Shown in pieces: positions 53,798-64,000 of a stretch of 64,000 nt of DNA. The stretch's first letter is position 1. Each line of letters starts with the position of its first letter. This DNA is from Prunella strophiata (taxonomy: Eukaryota; Chordata; Aves; Passeriformes; Prunellidae): positions 56,545,551-56,609,550 of the forward strand of contig JAZBQD010000030.1 in NCBI GenBank assembly GCA_036583965.1, written 5' to 3'. The translations under genes and the position numbers were made by a program. The notes under the pieces are model-generated. The model searched no databases and was not told where the DNA came from. It was given only the letters and a program-made list of their open reading frames with translations.

Positions 53798-56385
53798 ACA
53801 TCACAGAGGAACTTTTTCATTTTGTAATCATTTTTCTATTTATTACCTACTCTGCCTTGAAGCCTTGAAACTGCCTTCATTCAACTGTTTTTTGAAACTA
53901 ACCTTGTAGTTTCAATATCTCATAGCAAATATGGTCACTCATACCTTGCATTTTTCACGGTCCTGGAAGAGCTTGAGTATCATTCTCACTTCCCTTTTCC
54001 CTATCACACAGAAAGTGAACTGCAGTAGTTGTGAACTACTGCTGAACTGACAGGTTAGAACTGCTGCTGACACAGTAGAAAAAGACTTCCCAAAAGGTTA
54101 AAACGTACATTTTTATCAAAGAAAAAAGCAATGAATTATTTGAACTGTTCTGTCTTGAACTACAGGTTTTTGAGATAACATATGGAATCACTTAATCCTT
54201 CTAAACCCATCCTTATTTTAACTTTTATATAATCACCTGCAAGTCTGTAACACACTTCAGGGGCTGTTAGAGCTGGTAGTAAGACTGATGGGCTGAGTGT
54301 GAACTCAGATTCAGAAGCTTCAAGTCAAAGAAATTATGTTCTTAAGTTTTTATACTTTTTAATGGACCCAAACCATACCTATACAAGTTATTTGTAATAG
54401 GCATAAGTCAACAGGTGAAAAAAAAATGGTAATCAGCCCAGTGAATATTTATTTTTAAAAGTAGTAAAGGTATTGACTAAACCTATCTTAGGGAAAATAC
54501 TATGACAGTAGTAGTGCCACATAATTTTGAAATCAATTGGACTTGTCTGCTGTTCTTGTGTGACACATTTAGAGGAACAGATTGGTCTGTTTTGTGCAAG
54601 GTAAGTACTTAACATTAAGTTTTGATTTTTTTTATGTTACCAGCAGTGAAATAAAGGGGTAAGAAATGAGCAGTAAGATCCTACTTTAACGTATCAAAAA
54701 CTTGTTAAAAGACTACTACCCTCCATTTTATAAATATAAGAACTTCAGTCATCATCCAGCAAACCCTATAAACAGATGTTCTTTTTATCTGTACATATGT
54801 TTAAAAATGCAGAATCAGCATGATGTAAGTAGTTAAAGATCTGCTGGTCAAGAAGGCATGGAATATACAAAAAGCATCTGCACCAAATAAACTGTAATCT
54901 GATAGTCACAAAATACACTTGTGTCTTCCTAGCCTTAGGATCTGTCTGCACTTAATCAGATTTTCAGCCAATTAGTGACATGGCTTTTCCACAAAGTGCT
55001 GTTATACAATTGGCCAGGGCCAGGGCACAGGCATGGATTATGTATGAGAAATGGAAAGGAAAATGAAAATAAAGAGCAGTTCTAGTTACACCAGCTTTAC
55101 AGAGTCTGGATTATTGCATATACATACCTCAAATTGAATATTGAATCTTACTGTATGAAAAAGTACTGCTTCCCAAACACAGTATATACCTTTCTCTACA
55201 CTTCACTACAACCCATCATTAGGAATCTATGAAGCAGGAAAAGCAAAATTGACAGAAAGGATTCATTTTATAATACAACTAGACACCATGTTCTTTCACT
55301 CAAAACAGAATGAAACAATAATTGCAGTGTGAGCAGAACCTGCAGAACATAACCAGCTAACTCTAACTGAATGCTGGCTTTCCATTATTAAAGTGGGTGA
55401 ATTTGGCATTTGCCACTTTTACCTGAATCAGCACATGAATTTGTCTTTTTCTGAGTCAATTACCAAACACTTTAGTTATAAATGACAGACAAACTGACAA
55501 GAACTCTTGCTCTAGTAAAGGTTTATTTTGAAAACACAAACAGTTTAAGTACAGATCCTCATCTCCAAGAACTTCTTTCATATTTATATGGGTATTTTAA
55601 ATACAGTTAAATTGATTACCACCAATTGATTACCATGATAATTCTGTATTGGAAGAAATAAGAAAGGAAACCACCATCTTCCTCACACTTTGTCAAAATC
55701 AAGCAAGTTGTGCTAAAGGATTGAATCACTTTAGCTTAATGGATCAGACTCAAACAGAAAAATCCACTTCTGCTTCATTTGTATGCAAATACGATGAGGA
55801 AATTAAGAAGACTTTTTCACACTTTTTGTTGAATTTTGGATTGGGTTCCAAGTCACTGAGTTACCAACAATAGCACAAAATACATTGCCTCAAGTATAAG
55901 TTTGCAACCAGGTCACAGACTAATTGCCTTGCATTGGATGGATACACACTTTAAAATTCCATAAACATAATTCAGTGATACAACAGATCTGTTTTGTCAA
56001 AAAAGCTCAACCACATGGCCACAAAGTAGCAGAGAGAGACAAAGGTAGGTGGAGAAGGGCTATTCTGTGTGTGTGTGTTTACTGGGGACAGTCTTTGCCT
56101 GGGGTGGCATGGGGACATGGAGCTGCAGTACTTTCCCCTCCCTCACTGCCAAACCAAACATGGTGTGTTTTCCTCTAGCAAAATGCAGCAAAAATGGCAG
56201 TGTGGTAATGATGGAAGTGATAGCCTGGATCCTGAGTAACTTAAATTTTCCTCTAGTTTGAAACACATACAGAGTGTTTCCAGCAGCATATAAATTTAAA
56301 TTTGGCATCTAGCAGTGGCATTTATTAGGGTAAAGTAAAAATGGTTACAAAACACTGGGGAAAAAACTAGCTTTCAAGTTTAAAA
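53798..56385. other. Unique DNA, no gene seen
   Basis: No exon or RNA gene recognised. A 14-base word aattgattaccacc repeats in tandem at about 55610-55634. Overlapping frames on both strands at 56050-56300 are not supported by any domain. Confidence 0.55.
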
Positions 56386-56428
56386 ACCCCAACAAACAAC
56401 AACAACAACAAACAAACAAAAACAACAG
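56386..56428. repeat. (AAC)n/(AAAC)n low-complexity run
   Basis: AACAACAAC then AAACAAACAAA then AACAAC, following an AAAAACCCC block. Seen directly. Confidence 0.92.
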
Positions 56429-56744
56429 TTCAGAGCAAAATCTTGAAGTTTATATTTTTAGGTGAAATGTACTTAGATTACATCTTGTTCTAAACAGAAA
56501 TACCACAGCATAGTAAAAAAAGAAAATGTGTTACCTATGTGCTTTACTGTAGTCCTTCAATAGCAGTATAATTGCTGTTTAGTTAATAAGCTTAGGTGCC
56601 AGTGATAAGTGAATTTATGTGTTGCATAATGATGATAATAGCTGGAAAAAAATTGCTAAATGAGACAACAAAAAAGAAATATTACAGTCCAAATTGTACA
56701 TAACTATATTTTCCTTTTAGTGCAATCAGGAATCGAATACTGTG

Positions 56745-56802
56745 CAGTTGTTTTCATCTCTATTCACTGTAAAATGAGAATAATAACTCTATATGATTCA
56801 TG
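56745..56802 (-). mobile_element. Possible MIR/CORE-SINE remnant, minus strand
   Basis: The plus strand reads ttttcatctctattcactgt, then aaaatgagaataataact. This is close to the reverse complement of the MIR segment usually reading ttcctcatctgtaaaatgrg-ataataat. Only this short core is visible. Confidence 0.4.
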
Positions 56803-59340
56803 ACAGATGCCTGTGACACCAAGTTACACACCTGTGGAGAGCAGGATGTTATAATCCCACTGTGATTAAGAAGATATATGCTTACCTTTCTGCAGTGAGG
56901 ATGGATTGTTTACTTTTCCTATTAGGTCTGTAATTAATCACCCATGCTTGATCTGTGTGATACCAAACGGATTTAGTATCCAACACTGCTTAAGTAGCAT
57001 GCTGGTTTGCACAATACCGATTGTTTTTTATTAAGAGATGTCTCTGTAAAGGACACTACAGTTTTGGGGTTTTTTTTCCTTACATAACCTCTATTTATTT
57101 GAACAGAAAATTGTACTGCTGTGAATAGAAAGTGATAACCAGAGAAAATATATCTGTGGAAAAAAATGTTTTTGAGTTAGCATTCCTGCACTGAATAAAT
57201 AATTTCCTTTTACATAGTGCCTTAAAGTATCCTTTTACAAAGTACTTTAAATAAGAACTAAACTAGCCTTAAAGGAATAAAAATCCTTATAGTTTGCTTT
57301 CTGTTGCAAGACTTTGATGGAAAAAAAGTTATATGTGGGTCAAATTATGCTCACCTGAATTTACTATATCTAAACATTGGAATAGTAGAGCTCTGGAAGA
57401 AGTGAATAGAACTTATGGCCAACTGGGCCTAAAGTCAAGTAATAACTGGCTGTCAGAGTCCAATACTCTCTAACAAGGTTGTTTTAGACATTCAACACAT
57501 GGAGGGTATTTAATGAATTTTACTCTAAAATTTGCTTACTTATAGGTAGTTATAGGTACTTATAGGTAGTAGGTTATAGGTGCTACATGGGATTTCTGAT
57601 TCACCAAAGTAATATAAAATATATTGAAATCACAATTAAAATGTCAATTGTCAGTTACACTTAGCAAAATATAGTAATTGCAATTAAAGCCAGCTCAAGC
57701 TCACTGTTCACTTAAAAAATTCTTCTCATAGTTGTCTATTTTTTATATATTATGTTGGGCTAAACTACCAATTTGCTTTCTTCATGCTGGGAAACATTAA
57801 TTTAGAGATGTTCAGACCTTTTTAATGAACTCAGGGAGAAATACACCATCAGCTGACAACTCAGGTGTTGGATAGCTAAAACAAAAAACACTCTCCAGTC
57901 CCTTCTGCATTGAGATTCAAGTCAGGTTCTTTGTAACAGCTGTGGTCAGTCACACCCTGACTCATACTCTGAATTCTGTAGATGCATTTTTCATCTCCTC
58001 TGAGCCTTCTTCACTTTTGGGGCTTTATTGGTCAGTCACATTGATGTATTCTGGACATTTACATGGCTGACATGAGGATCACTCCTGTGATGATTCACTG
58101 TTTTTGAGAAGTTGTCAAGACAGCAATTGAGAGCTATGGGCTGAGGTTGTTTCATGCCTACTAGCCTACACCATGAAAAGGAACAAATTCATCTTTCTAT
58201 GGATTATAAAGTGAGATAGGAACTTCTGAAGCTTGACAACTCATTAAAGATCCTGTCTTTAATATTTCTGTGTTGTTTAGATCATTGTGATCACATCATT
58301 TAGCACATGCAGTCAGGGAAGGAAGCAGGAAGCACTCATTATTCCTTTACTTTTGTTACCCACTTTATACAATACTGTGTTTTCTGGATGTGTCTAAAGA
58401 ATTGGACTGGAATTTGATTTGGATGCTCTATGCATGTGCTAGTTCACCTCAAAATGGGAAGATCATTCTCAGACAGCTCTGAGATTTGCTGTTTTTCAAA
58501 TGAAAACAAGGTAAACCATTTTTTTTTTTTTTCTTGAGGAGAAATGTACAAAAAAAAGTTCTTTACTGAGATTTTATCCCTTGTTTGTCTGCTGCCTTTC
58601 TGAAGGCAATAAATGCAAAGCCAGGACACTAAACAAATAAAACTGTGGTACATCAGCAGTACAGTAAAATGGCTGTTTACCATCACAGTTGCTGAGTCCA
58701 CACACTTTGTACATACCTCCTCTGTCTCCTGTCCCATCTATAAATTTGACACCAGTCTCCATCAGCCCGTTTTCCTTCCATGCCTTGCTTGACATGCAAA
58801 AAGGATCTGAGTGGTTCATGCTAAGAGAAATGTGGCTTGGCAGGGTTGGATGAGGGGAAGCAGAACCCTGGATAAGCTGTGGAGCTCATGAGACAGCAGG
58901 AGAGATAAAGCAGTAAGGGTGCTGGAGAGGGGAAGAGGAAGTCCCTGACTCCCACATCAGTGGATTCAGGGATCAACATTCAAACACAAGACTGCCTGAG
59001 AGTGGGGACATGTCCTAGAAGGATTTGTCTCAGTGGGTTATTATTGCTTATGCTTAATGATAATTTCAACAACTACTCAAATGCATTAGAAAGGAATGAT
59101 CATTGATACTCATGCAATCCTGTGAGATAAGTTTGAGCTTGTTTCCTGAAGAGAGGGTCTTTGGATTATAACTGATACATATATACTTTTTCCTTTATTG
59201 AAAATGTGGCAATTGTCAGAATTAACTCTGAACACAGACCATGAAAAAAATCCAACCAAACAGATCAAACAGTGTGTACATAGAATTCTATGTTAAATAT
59301 CTAAGTGATATGTTTTGATTAGCATATTATTTCTGAAAAA
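56803..59340. other. Unique DNA with a TATAGGTA-type local repeat
   Basis: At 57537-57582 the word ttataggta (or close variants) recurs about four times. No exon, RNA gene or named repeat was recognised elsewhere. A T-run lies at about 58519-58532. Confidence 0.55.
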
Positions 59341-59372
59341 TTGTGGGCCAAATTAAGATTGTAGGCCCACAA
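59341..59372. repeat. 9-bp perfect inverted repeat
   Basis: ttgtgggcc (59341-59349) and ggcccacaa (59364-59372) are exact reverse complements with a 14-nt loop. Its GC content stands out in AT-rich surroundings. Confidence 0.85.
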
Positions 59373-59394
59373 AAAGAGACACCACCCCTTTAGA

Positions 59395-59440
59395 TTCATC
59401 CATCTTTCTAATCTGACTTCATCCATCTTTCTAATCTGAC
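59395..59440. repeat. Exact tandem duplication, period 23
   Basis: Two identical, directly abutting copies of a 23-base unit beginning ttcatccatctttctaatct occur at 59395-59417 and 59418-59440. This is a recent slippage duplication, or an assembly artefact. Confidence 0.93.
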
Positions 59441-60961
59441 TTGGTGCAGTGTTAAAATGTTTGAAGTGGAACTCCTGCATTGCTCATGAAGTAAAGACAA
59501 GATGATAACTATGGTGATATGATATTGACTTTTACAAGTATAGGGCAAGAACCTCGTGCTGTCAGTATTTTTTTCATCATCCACTGATAATGAAAAACTC
59601 ACAAAATGTTTGGTTAACTGAAATGAGAATTCAAGTAGATTTTCAAACATGGAATTTCAGGGTAAGAGGGGGAATTCACTGATAACACACAAAAAAAGAA
59701 AATATAATATTAAAATATATTATTCTCAAGAAAATGCTAAACTGCCATGAAACACCTTCAGAGTCACTGATGGTGTTAAGAAACCTGTTGTATATTTCAG
59801 AAAGATGTAACTGGTAATACAGTTACTCTTGCCTAGATGAGACGGGTTATTGCATTCACTATTCAGGAGAAATTAAAAATATATTTATATCTGTAGTTCA
59901 GGAAACGTGTCTATTAAAGACGTGGTTTTAAAACTGGGTTTTCAAAAGAAAAACATCAGTGGGATGACTTAAAGTTTTCTGAATACTTTATGGAGAACTG
60001 AGTATTTTTGTCACCCTGTTCACTGTCATGTTCTCTTTGCTTGTGCTTTCTTCATTTCCTTGGCTCTTCAGGAAGGACTAGGAAATTCTTTTTTTTCCCT
60101 GTGAGTCCAGAGAGATTCCTAATTCTTATGTCATTGCAATTTAGATACTGCTAGACTTGCTGACAGGTGTCTCAGAAATTCCTTTTGTGAATTGTGCTAT
60201 TGTTGGCATACAGTTGCTTTACAGGACAGCTGAGCCATTGCTGCTGCATGGAAGGGTTAACAAGCATTCAGTCTGAATCAGTGAAGATCCTCCCCAAATC
60301 TTTTGATGCTTCAAGGCCTCTAAATGTCCCATCCTGGACATTGCTTTGACCAGAGAAGTCCAGGGCTCTATCATACTATTGCCATGTCCCTCTGCTGTAT
60401 TGAAGAGACTGAAGTGATGTGTCAGATCAACTGTGAGCTGTTAGAAGGTTAGATGCTTAAGCTAAACACAGAGGGATGAGCAAAGAGCTCATTTATGGAT
60501 GTGTACAGTGTAATTATCACTCTACTGCCAACAGCACTGCAGTTGAAACTGAGTAGAAATTTCCTGAGAAAAATGAATTGTGTTGTTGGATTGTTTTTGT
60601 GTTTGAGTTTTTTTTAACTTTTCATAATAATAAGACAATTGATCACCTGTTTTAGAGTCCACAACTTAAGTCACCTGTCTGTCTTTTCCAAGACCTCTGG
60701 CACTGGGAAAGAGACCTAAGAAGTTGGGTAAGATAGAAGGTTGCACATCCCAAAGTGATCACTATATCATGAAAAGCAGGAAGGCATATTTCAAGAGGTG
60801 ATTCTGAGGAATACATGCATGAGTTGAAATTTTTGCAGTGGTTTCTTCAAAATGGTAGACCTGAAATACTAGCTACTCTCAGTATATTCACAAGTGAAAA
60901 TGAATCATGTGCAAACCCCTGGAAAGCTATGGAGCCAGAAACAGATTTTTCCCCACTAAAA
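59441..60961. other. Unique DNA, no gene seen
   Basis: No exon, RNA gene or named repeat recognised in this interval before the pyrimidine/purine tract complex begins. Confidence 0.55.
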
Positions 60962-61002
60962 ATCTTTTTCTTTTCTTTCTTTTCTTTTCTTTAGTGCTGT
61001 TA

Positions 61003-61027
61003 GGGGGAGGGGAGGGGAGGGGAGGGG
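61003..61027 (+). repeat. G-quadruplex motif, five G-runs
   Basis: One run of five G and four runs of four G are separated by single A bases, then C. Runs of this length with one-base loops are the classic parallel quadruplex pattern. It directly adjoins the AGAGG array and probably shares its origin. Confidence 0.9.
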
Positions 61028-61029
61028 CG

Positions 61030-61213
61030 AGAGGAGAGGAGAGGAGAGGAGAGGAGAGGAGAGGAGAGGAGAGGAGAGGAGAGGAGAGGAGAGGAGAGGA
61101 GAGGAGAGGAGAGGAGAGGAGAGGAGAGGAGAGGAGAGGAGAGGAGAGGAGAGGAGAGGAGAGGAGAGGAGAGGAGAGGAGAGGAGAGGAGAGGAGAGGA
61201 GAGGAGAGGAGAG
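61030..61213. repeat. (AGAGG)n purine array, about 37 units
   Basis: An uninterrupted pentanucleotide array with all purines on the plus strand and mirror symmetry, the type able to form intramolecular triplex DNA. Reading it as protein gives Gly-Glu-Glu-Arg-Arg repeats, because a five-base unit returns to frame every five codons and contains no stop. That open frame (60907-61386) is an artefact. Confidence 0.97.
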
Positions 61214-61220
61214 TTATATT

Positions 61221-61310
61221 CTCTTCTCTTCTCTTCTCTTCTCTTCTCTTCTCTTCTCTTCTCTTCTCTTCTCTTCTCTTCTCTTCTCTTCTCTTCTCTT
61301 CTCTTCTCTT
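61221..61310. repeat. (CTCTT)n pyrimidine array, 18 units
   Basis: Eighteen exact CTCTT units begin after a seven-base ttatatt spacer and fade into CTTTCTTTTTTTC. It is not the exact complement of AGAGG: every unit differs at one position, so the two arrays are not a simple inversion of each other. Confidence 0.97.
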
Positions 61311-61328
61311 CTTTCTTTTTTTCTTTTC

Positions 61329-62107
61329 ACCAACACCTTCAATGAGTGGCTTTGTTCATGTATCTACACAAGAACTTACAGACTGAATGCTCGTGTAGAA
61401 TTTCACAGCTAAAAATATTTCTTCCACAGAGTTATGAATATTTGAAAATGAATCTCTACCACAGAGATGAACAACAATGCTGTGCATTGCCCTGATGATC
61501 AGCAATCACTGCAATGCAATGGAAATAGTATTTTCCACCTGCAATGCTATGAACTATAAATAATTTAACGTGTTATAAAGTGACTAAGATATCACAGATA
61601 CTTGGAGGTGTTTTCCAGAATGGCTTCAATTTTACAGCAATTGTAATGTCATTTCCAGAAGCAACTTTCCCTAAGAGCACAAGGACTCCAAGCAATGACA
61701 CTGACCAAGTGAGGATTAGCACCTGACTAAACACTTACATACATACACATGTCTCCTTAGTTCACTGTGAGTGCAGAGGTATCCAATGAAGACCCCAAAC
61801 TGATCCAGAACTAAAATCACACTTCCATCTCTGAATATCAGCATCTCATCTGATTTCTTAGAAGTTTTCACAGTACCAAAGGGCTCATTAAGTCCAGCAG
61901 CCCATCCTCCTGCCCATAAAAGAATGTTCTCCACAGTATTCTCTGTGGTATATTTTCTGTTTTTTGAGCTGTGTGGGTTTTGAAATTTCCATGTAAAAAG
62001 CATCACAATGTTATTTTGGGAGACTAAGTTCAGGTCTCCTTGGGAAAATGCTGAACAAATTCCTTGCAGTAAAGTAAGTAGAGCAGCTCACCTCAACTGA
62101 AGCTAAG
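61329..62107. other. Unique DNA, no gene seen
   Basis: No exon or named repeat recognised. A minus-strand frame at 61716-62006 has no recognisable domain. Confidence 0.55.
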
Positions 62108-62627
62108 TGTGGCAGTGTTAAGGGAACTTCCCAAGCAGATCATGTAAGAGATTCCTTGGCAGTCACACTCCCACCACCCCAGACTGACACTGCTGGGATT
62201 GAAGCCCTTTTGCAGAGAGTGGCTTCAGTGGCTGATGTGTTCCCCTTGGCTCCCCACACACCCACTCCAGTCAGACCAGGTTTCCTCACCAGTTCAACAC
62301 CAGGTTTCCCAAGGCACATGTCTCTTTCCATACAGCCATTTATTCAAGATGCAGTAATGCAAAAACAGCCTGAGCTGGTGCCCCTAGGGAAGACATCAAG
62401 TAACTCCTGGGCTTGTATATCCTCACATTCCAAGTGTGTCAAAGTCTTAGCCCTTCCTACAGGATACTCAGCTTTGCTGTACCTCTCATTGACCGTTCCC
62501 CTGGCTGAGACACAGGCTCCTGGGACCTTTGTTATGCAAAGGGGCTGCAGTTCATGACCTCTTGCCTTGGGCTCTGGCCACCCAGAGCTCGACCTGCAGC
62601 TTCCACTGCATCTGCACCCCCACCCCA
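62108..62627 (-). mobile_element. Candidate solo LTR, unidentified family
   Basis: A GC-richer block of about 520 bases begins TGTGGCAG and ends CCACCCCA on the plus strand, so it has TG...CA ends. On the minus strand it has a TATA-like atatacaag (62412-62420) followed about 70 bases later by AATAAA (62339-62344), the layout of an LTR promoter and poly(A) signal. The word agcta occurs at 62101-62105 and again at 62628-62632, a possible 5-bp target duplication with two extra bases on the left. I do not recognise the family, and no viral coding sequence adjoins it. This is inference; a GC-rich unique region is the alternative. Open frames on both strands here have no domain. Confidence 0.4.
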
Positions 62628-63828
62628 AGCTACCTGAAATGAAGGTATTCCTTTACAGCAGCTTCAGTTTGTATTGAAGCTAAGGCAAAATGGAATAAGA
62701 AGTGTTACAGAAGAGGAATTTAACAGATGAGTTAAACTGGTAATAGAGCTGGAAGGTGAATAATAGGTGGGAAAAAATCCCCAAAAAATCATCCCACAAC
62801 CATAGCAAAAGCGGTGCTCTTTGCTGCTGATTTTTTATGCTAAAAAAAACCTTACCAAACCCTCAAACTTTTATCGTGCCTTCATTTTTTCCTCTCTCAG
62901 GTAACATAATTACTTCTCACTGCTTGCTTGGGGATAGCAGAAAAAAATCCTTGAAGGATTTATACAGTGCCAGCTGATAAATCTTCATGAAGCTGTAATG
63001 TGAGCATTGAAATTCTGGTCAGTGGAAATATTAAACCTTTATTCTTCAAATATATTGCTATAGGTAGGCAGTCACTCAGACTGTGCTACTCTTTGTGATC
63101 CATGCTCAGCTTTCTCAGATGAGCAAGTGTGATGTAATTCAGATAGCTTAACAAATTATTATGCCCACCCAAATGTTACCACCTTGAGTGGAGTCTTTCA
63201 GTACTCCTACTCTATTTCAATGCTGGGTATTACAGGTTATTGTAAACTATCTTTGCCCTTAGAAATTATCTCCTAGATATGATTCAGTTGTTAATGGTAA
63301 TGTTCGAACATGTTATTTGAGTTACAGTCAAAGCACAGTATAATTTTGGCTATTCACTTTGATATGCAAGTAGATACAATCTAAAAGCCCTGGAAATACA
63401 TTGCAGAATTATGTTCTTTTAGCACTGACTCTTAAAATCATCTGAATAATCCTTGTTCTCAGCCATGGATACTCATAGAAAGAATTTTTTAAGTTGGTGT
63501 GCCTGAAAGTACTTATGGGTATGTTATTTTTATTTTTTTTTAACAATGAAGGTTTATTCATATCCATGCACTTAGTTTGAATGTAATGTCAAAAAAGCCT
63601 TAAGTATAAAAGAAACTCCTTGCACCAAAATCTTACCTGTGGGAGATTTAATACAATCCATGTTTCAGAAATACTCTTACTGACTCAGGAGAGGACAAGC
63701 TAGAGTTTTCTAAGGTTCCCTAAAGAGTCCCTAATCCTCCTTGTCTAATACCTCTGCTGAAATGGCTGCTTTGCTCCCCTTGTGTTTGTGAGAAGTGTCA
63801 CTGACTATGTATGCCATCATCTTCCTGC
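62628..63828. other. Unique DNA, no gene seen
   Basis: AT-rich sequence with no recognised exon, RNA gene or named repeat. Confidence 0.55.
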
Positions 63829-63850
63829 CTGTCCATTTTTAAATGGACAG
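63829..63850. repeat. 22-base near-perfect palindrome
   Basis: Arms ctgtccattt and aaatggacag are exact complements around a central TT. It may extrude as a small cruciform; no function is evident. Confidence 0.85.
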
Positions 63851-63979
63851 AAGTTGCGTTGAGAGACCAATTCTACCTTTATTAAATTAGCTTCTACATT
63901 TATTAAAGTACATTTCAAATGAGGTACAAGAAAAGGTGATAAAAGCCAAACAAAAACCAGTCAAATAAATCAGTCCATC

Positions 63980-64000
63980 AAAAAAAAAAAAAAAAAAAAA
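63980..64000. repeat. A-homopolymer cut by the window end
   Basis: At least 21 A reach the last base. It may continue outside the window and could be a retrotransposon tail, but no element body is recognisable before it. Confidence 0.9.

Noticed and set aside
60907..61386. 159-residue plus-strand frame with Gly-Glu-Glu-Arg-Arg repeats
   Set aside because: It is pentanucleotide repeat read-through; the unit has no stop in any frame and the flanks have no protein features.
62156..62557. 133-residue plus-strand frame
   Set aside because: It lies within the candidate LTR, opposite its inferred sense, with low stop density explained by GC content; no domain is visible.

Overview
The window looks like an intergenic or intronic stretch of a bird nuclear genome, possibly a songbird. 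It is AT-rich with no sign of bacterial or phage gene organisation. The bird call rests on two things. First, there are two CR1 non-LTR retrotransposon 3' ends (3168-3928 minus, 42779-43077 plus), one with the characteristic octamer-like ATTTTATG terminus and a recognisable reverse-transcriptase C-terminus. Second, there are two copies of an LTR whose sequence I recognise from avian genomes (45873-46500 plus, 51291-51830 minus). Turtle or crocodile is a weaker alternative for the CR1 pieces alone.

I found no exon of a cellular protein that I can support, and no tRNA, rRNA or snRNA. All long open frames fall into three groups: microsatellite read-through, frames in or opposite transposon remnants, and chance frames in AT-rich DNA. 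The longest non-repeat frame (27630-28130, 166 codons) resembles nothing I know.

Layout. 1-3.2 kb: unique sequence with a perfect 12-bp hairpin and a compound (CA)n-(AAAT)n microsatellite. 3.2-3.9 kb: 5'-truncated, dead CR1. 4-24 kb: mostly unremarkable unique DNA with a possible old LINE remnant near 8.3 kb, homopolymers, a (TTTG)n run and a pyrimidine-rich stretch. 24.2-25.1 kb: a 37-T run, a probable MIR/CORE-SINE remnant, and a pair of nested hairpins with a 22-bp perfect stem. 25-42 kb: unique DNA with two small tandem duplications and another MIR-like remnant. 42.8-46.5 kb: CR1 3' end and a solo LTR. 51.3-51.8 kb: older solo LTR carrying an internally expanded CAGT microsatellite. 53-60 kb: MIR-like remnants and small tandem duplications. 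61.0-61.3 kb: the most unusual feature, a G-quadruplex motif, then about 37 units of AGAGG, then 18 units of CTCTT, a purine/pyrimidine switch that would fold into a long RNA hairpin on one strand only. 62.1-62.6 kb: a GC-richer block that I infer to be another solo LTR.

There is no coordinated gene system here. The interest lies in repeat biology: microsatellite birth inside an LTR, a strand-asymmetric hairpin satellite, and a consistent A-to-C pattern of interruption in A-tracts.
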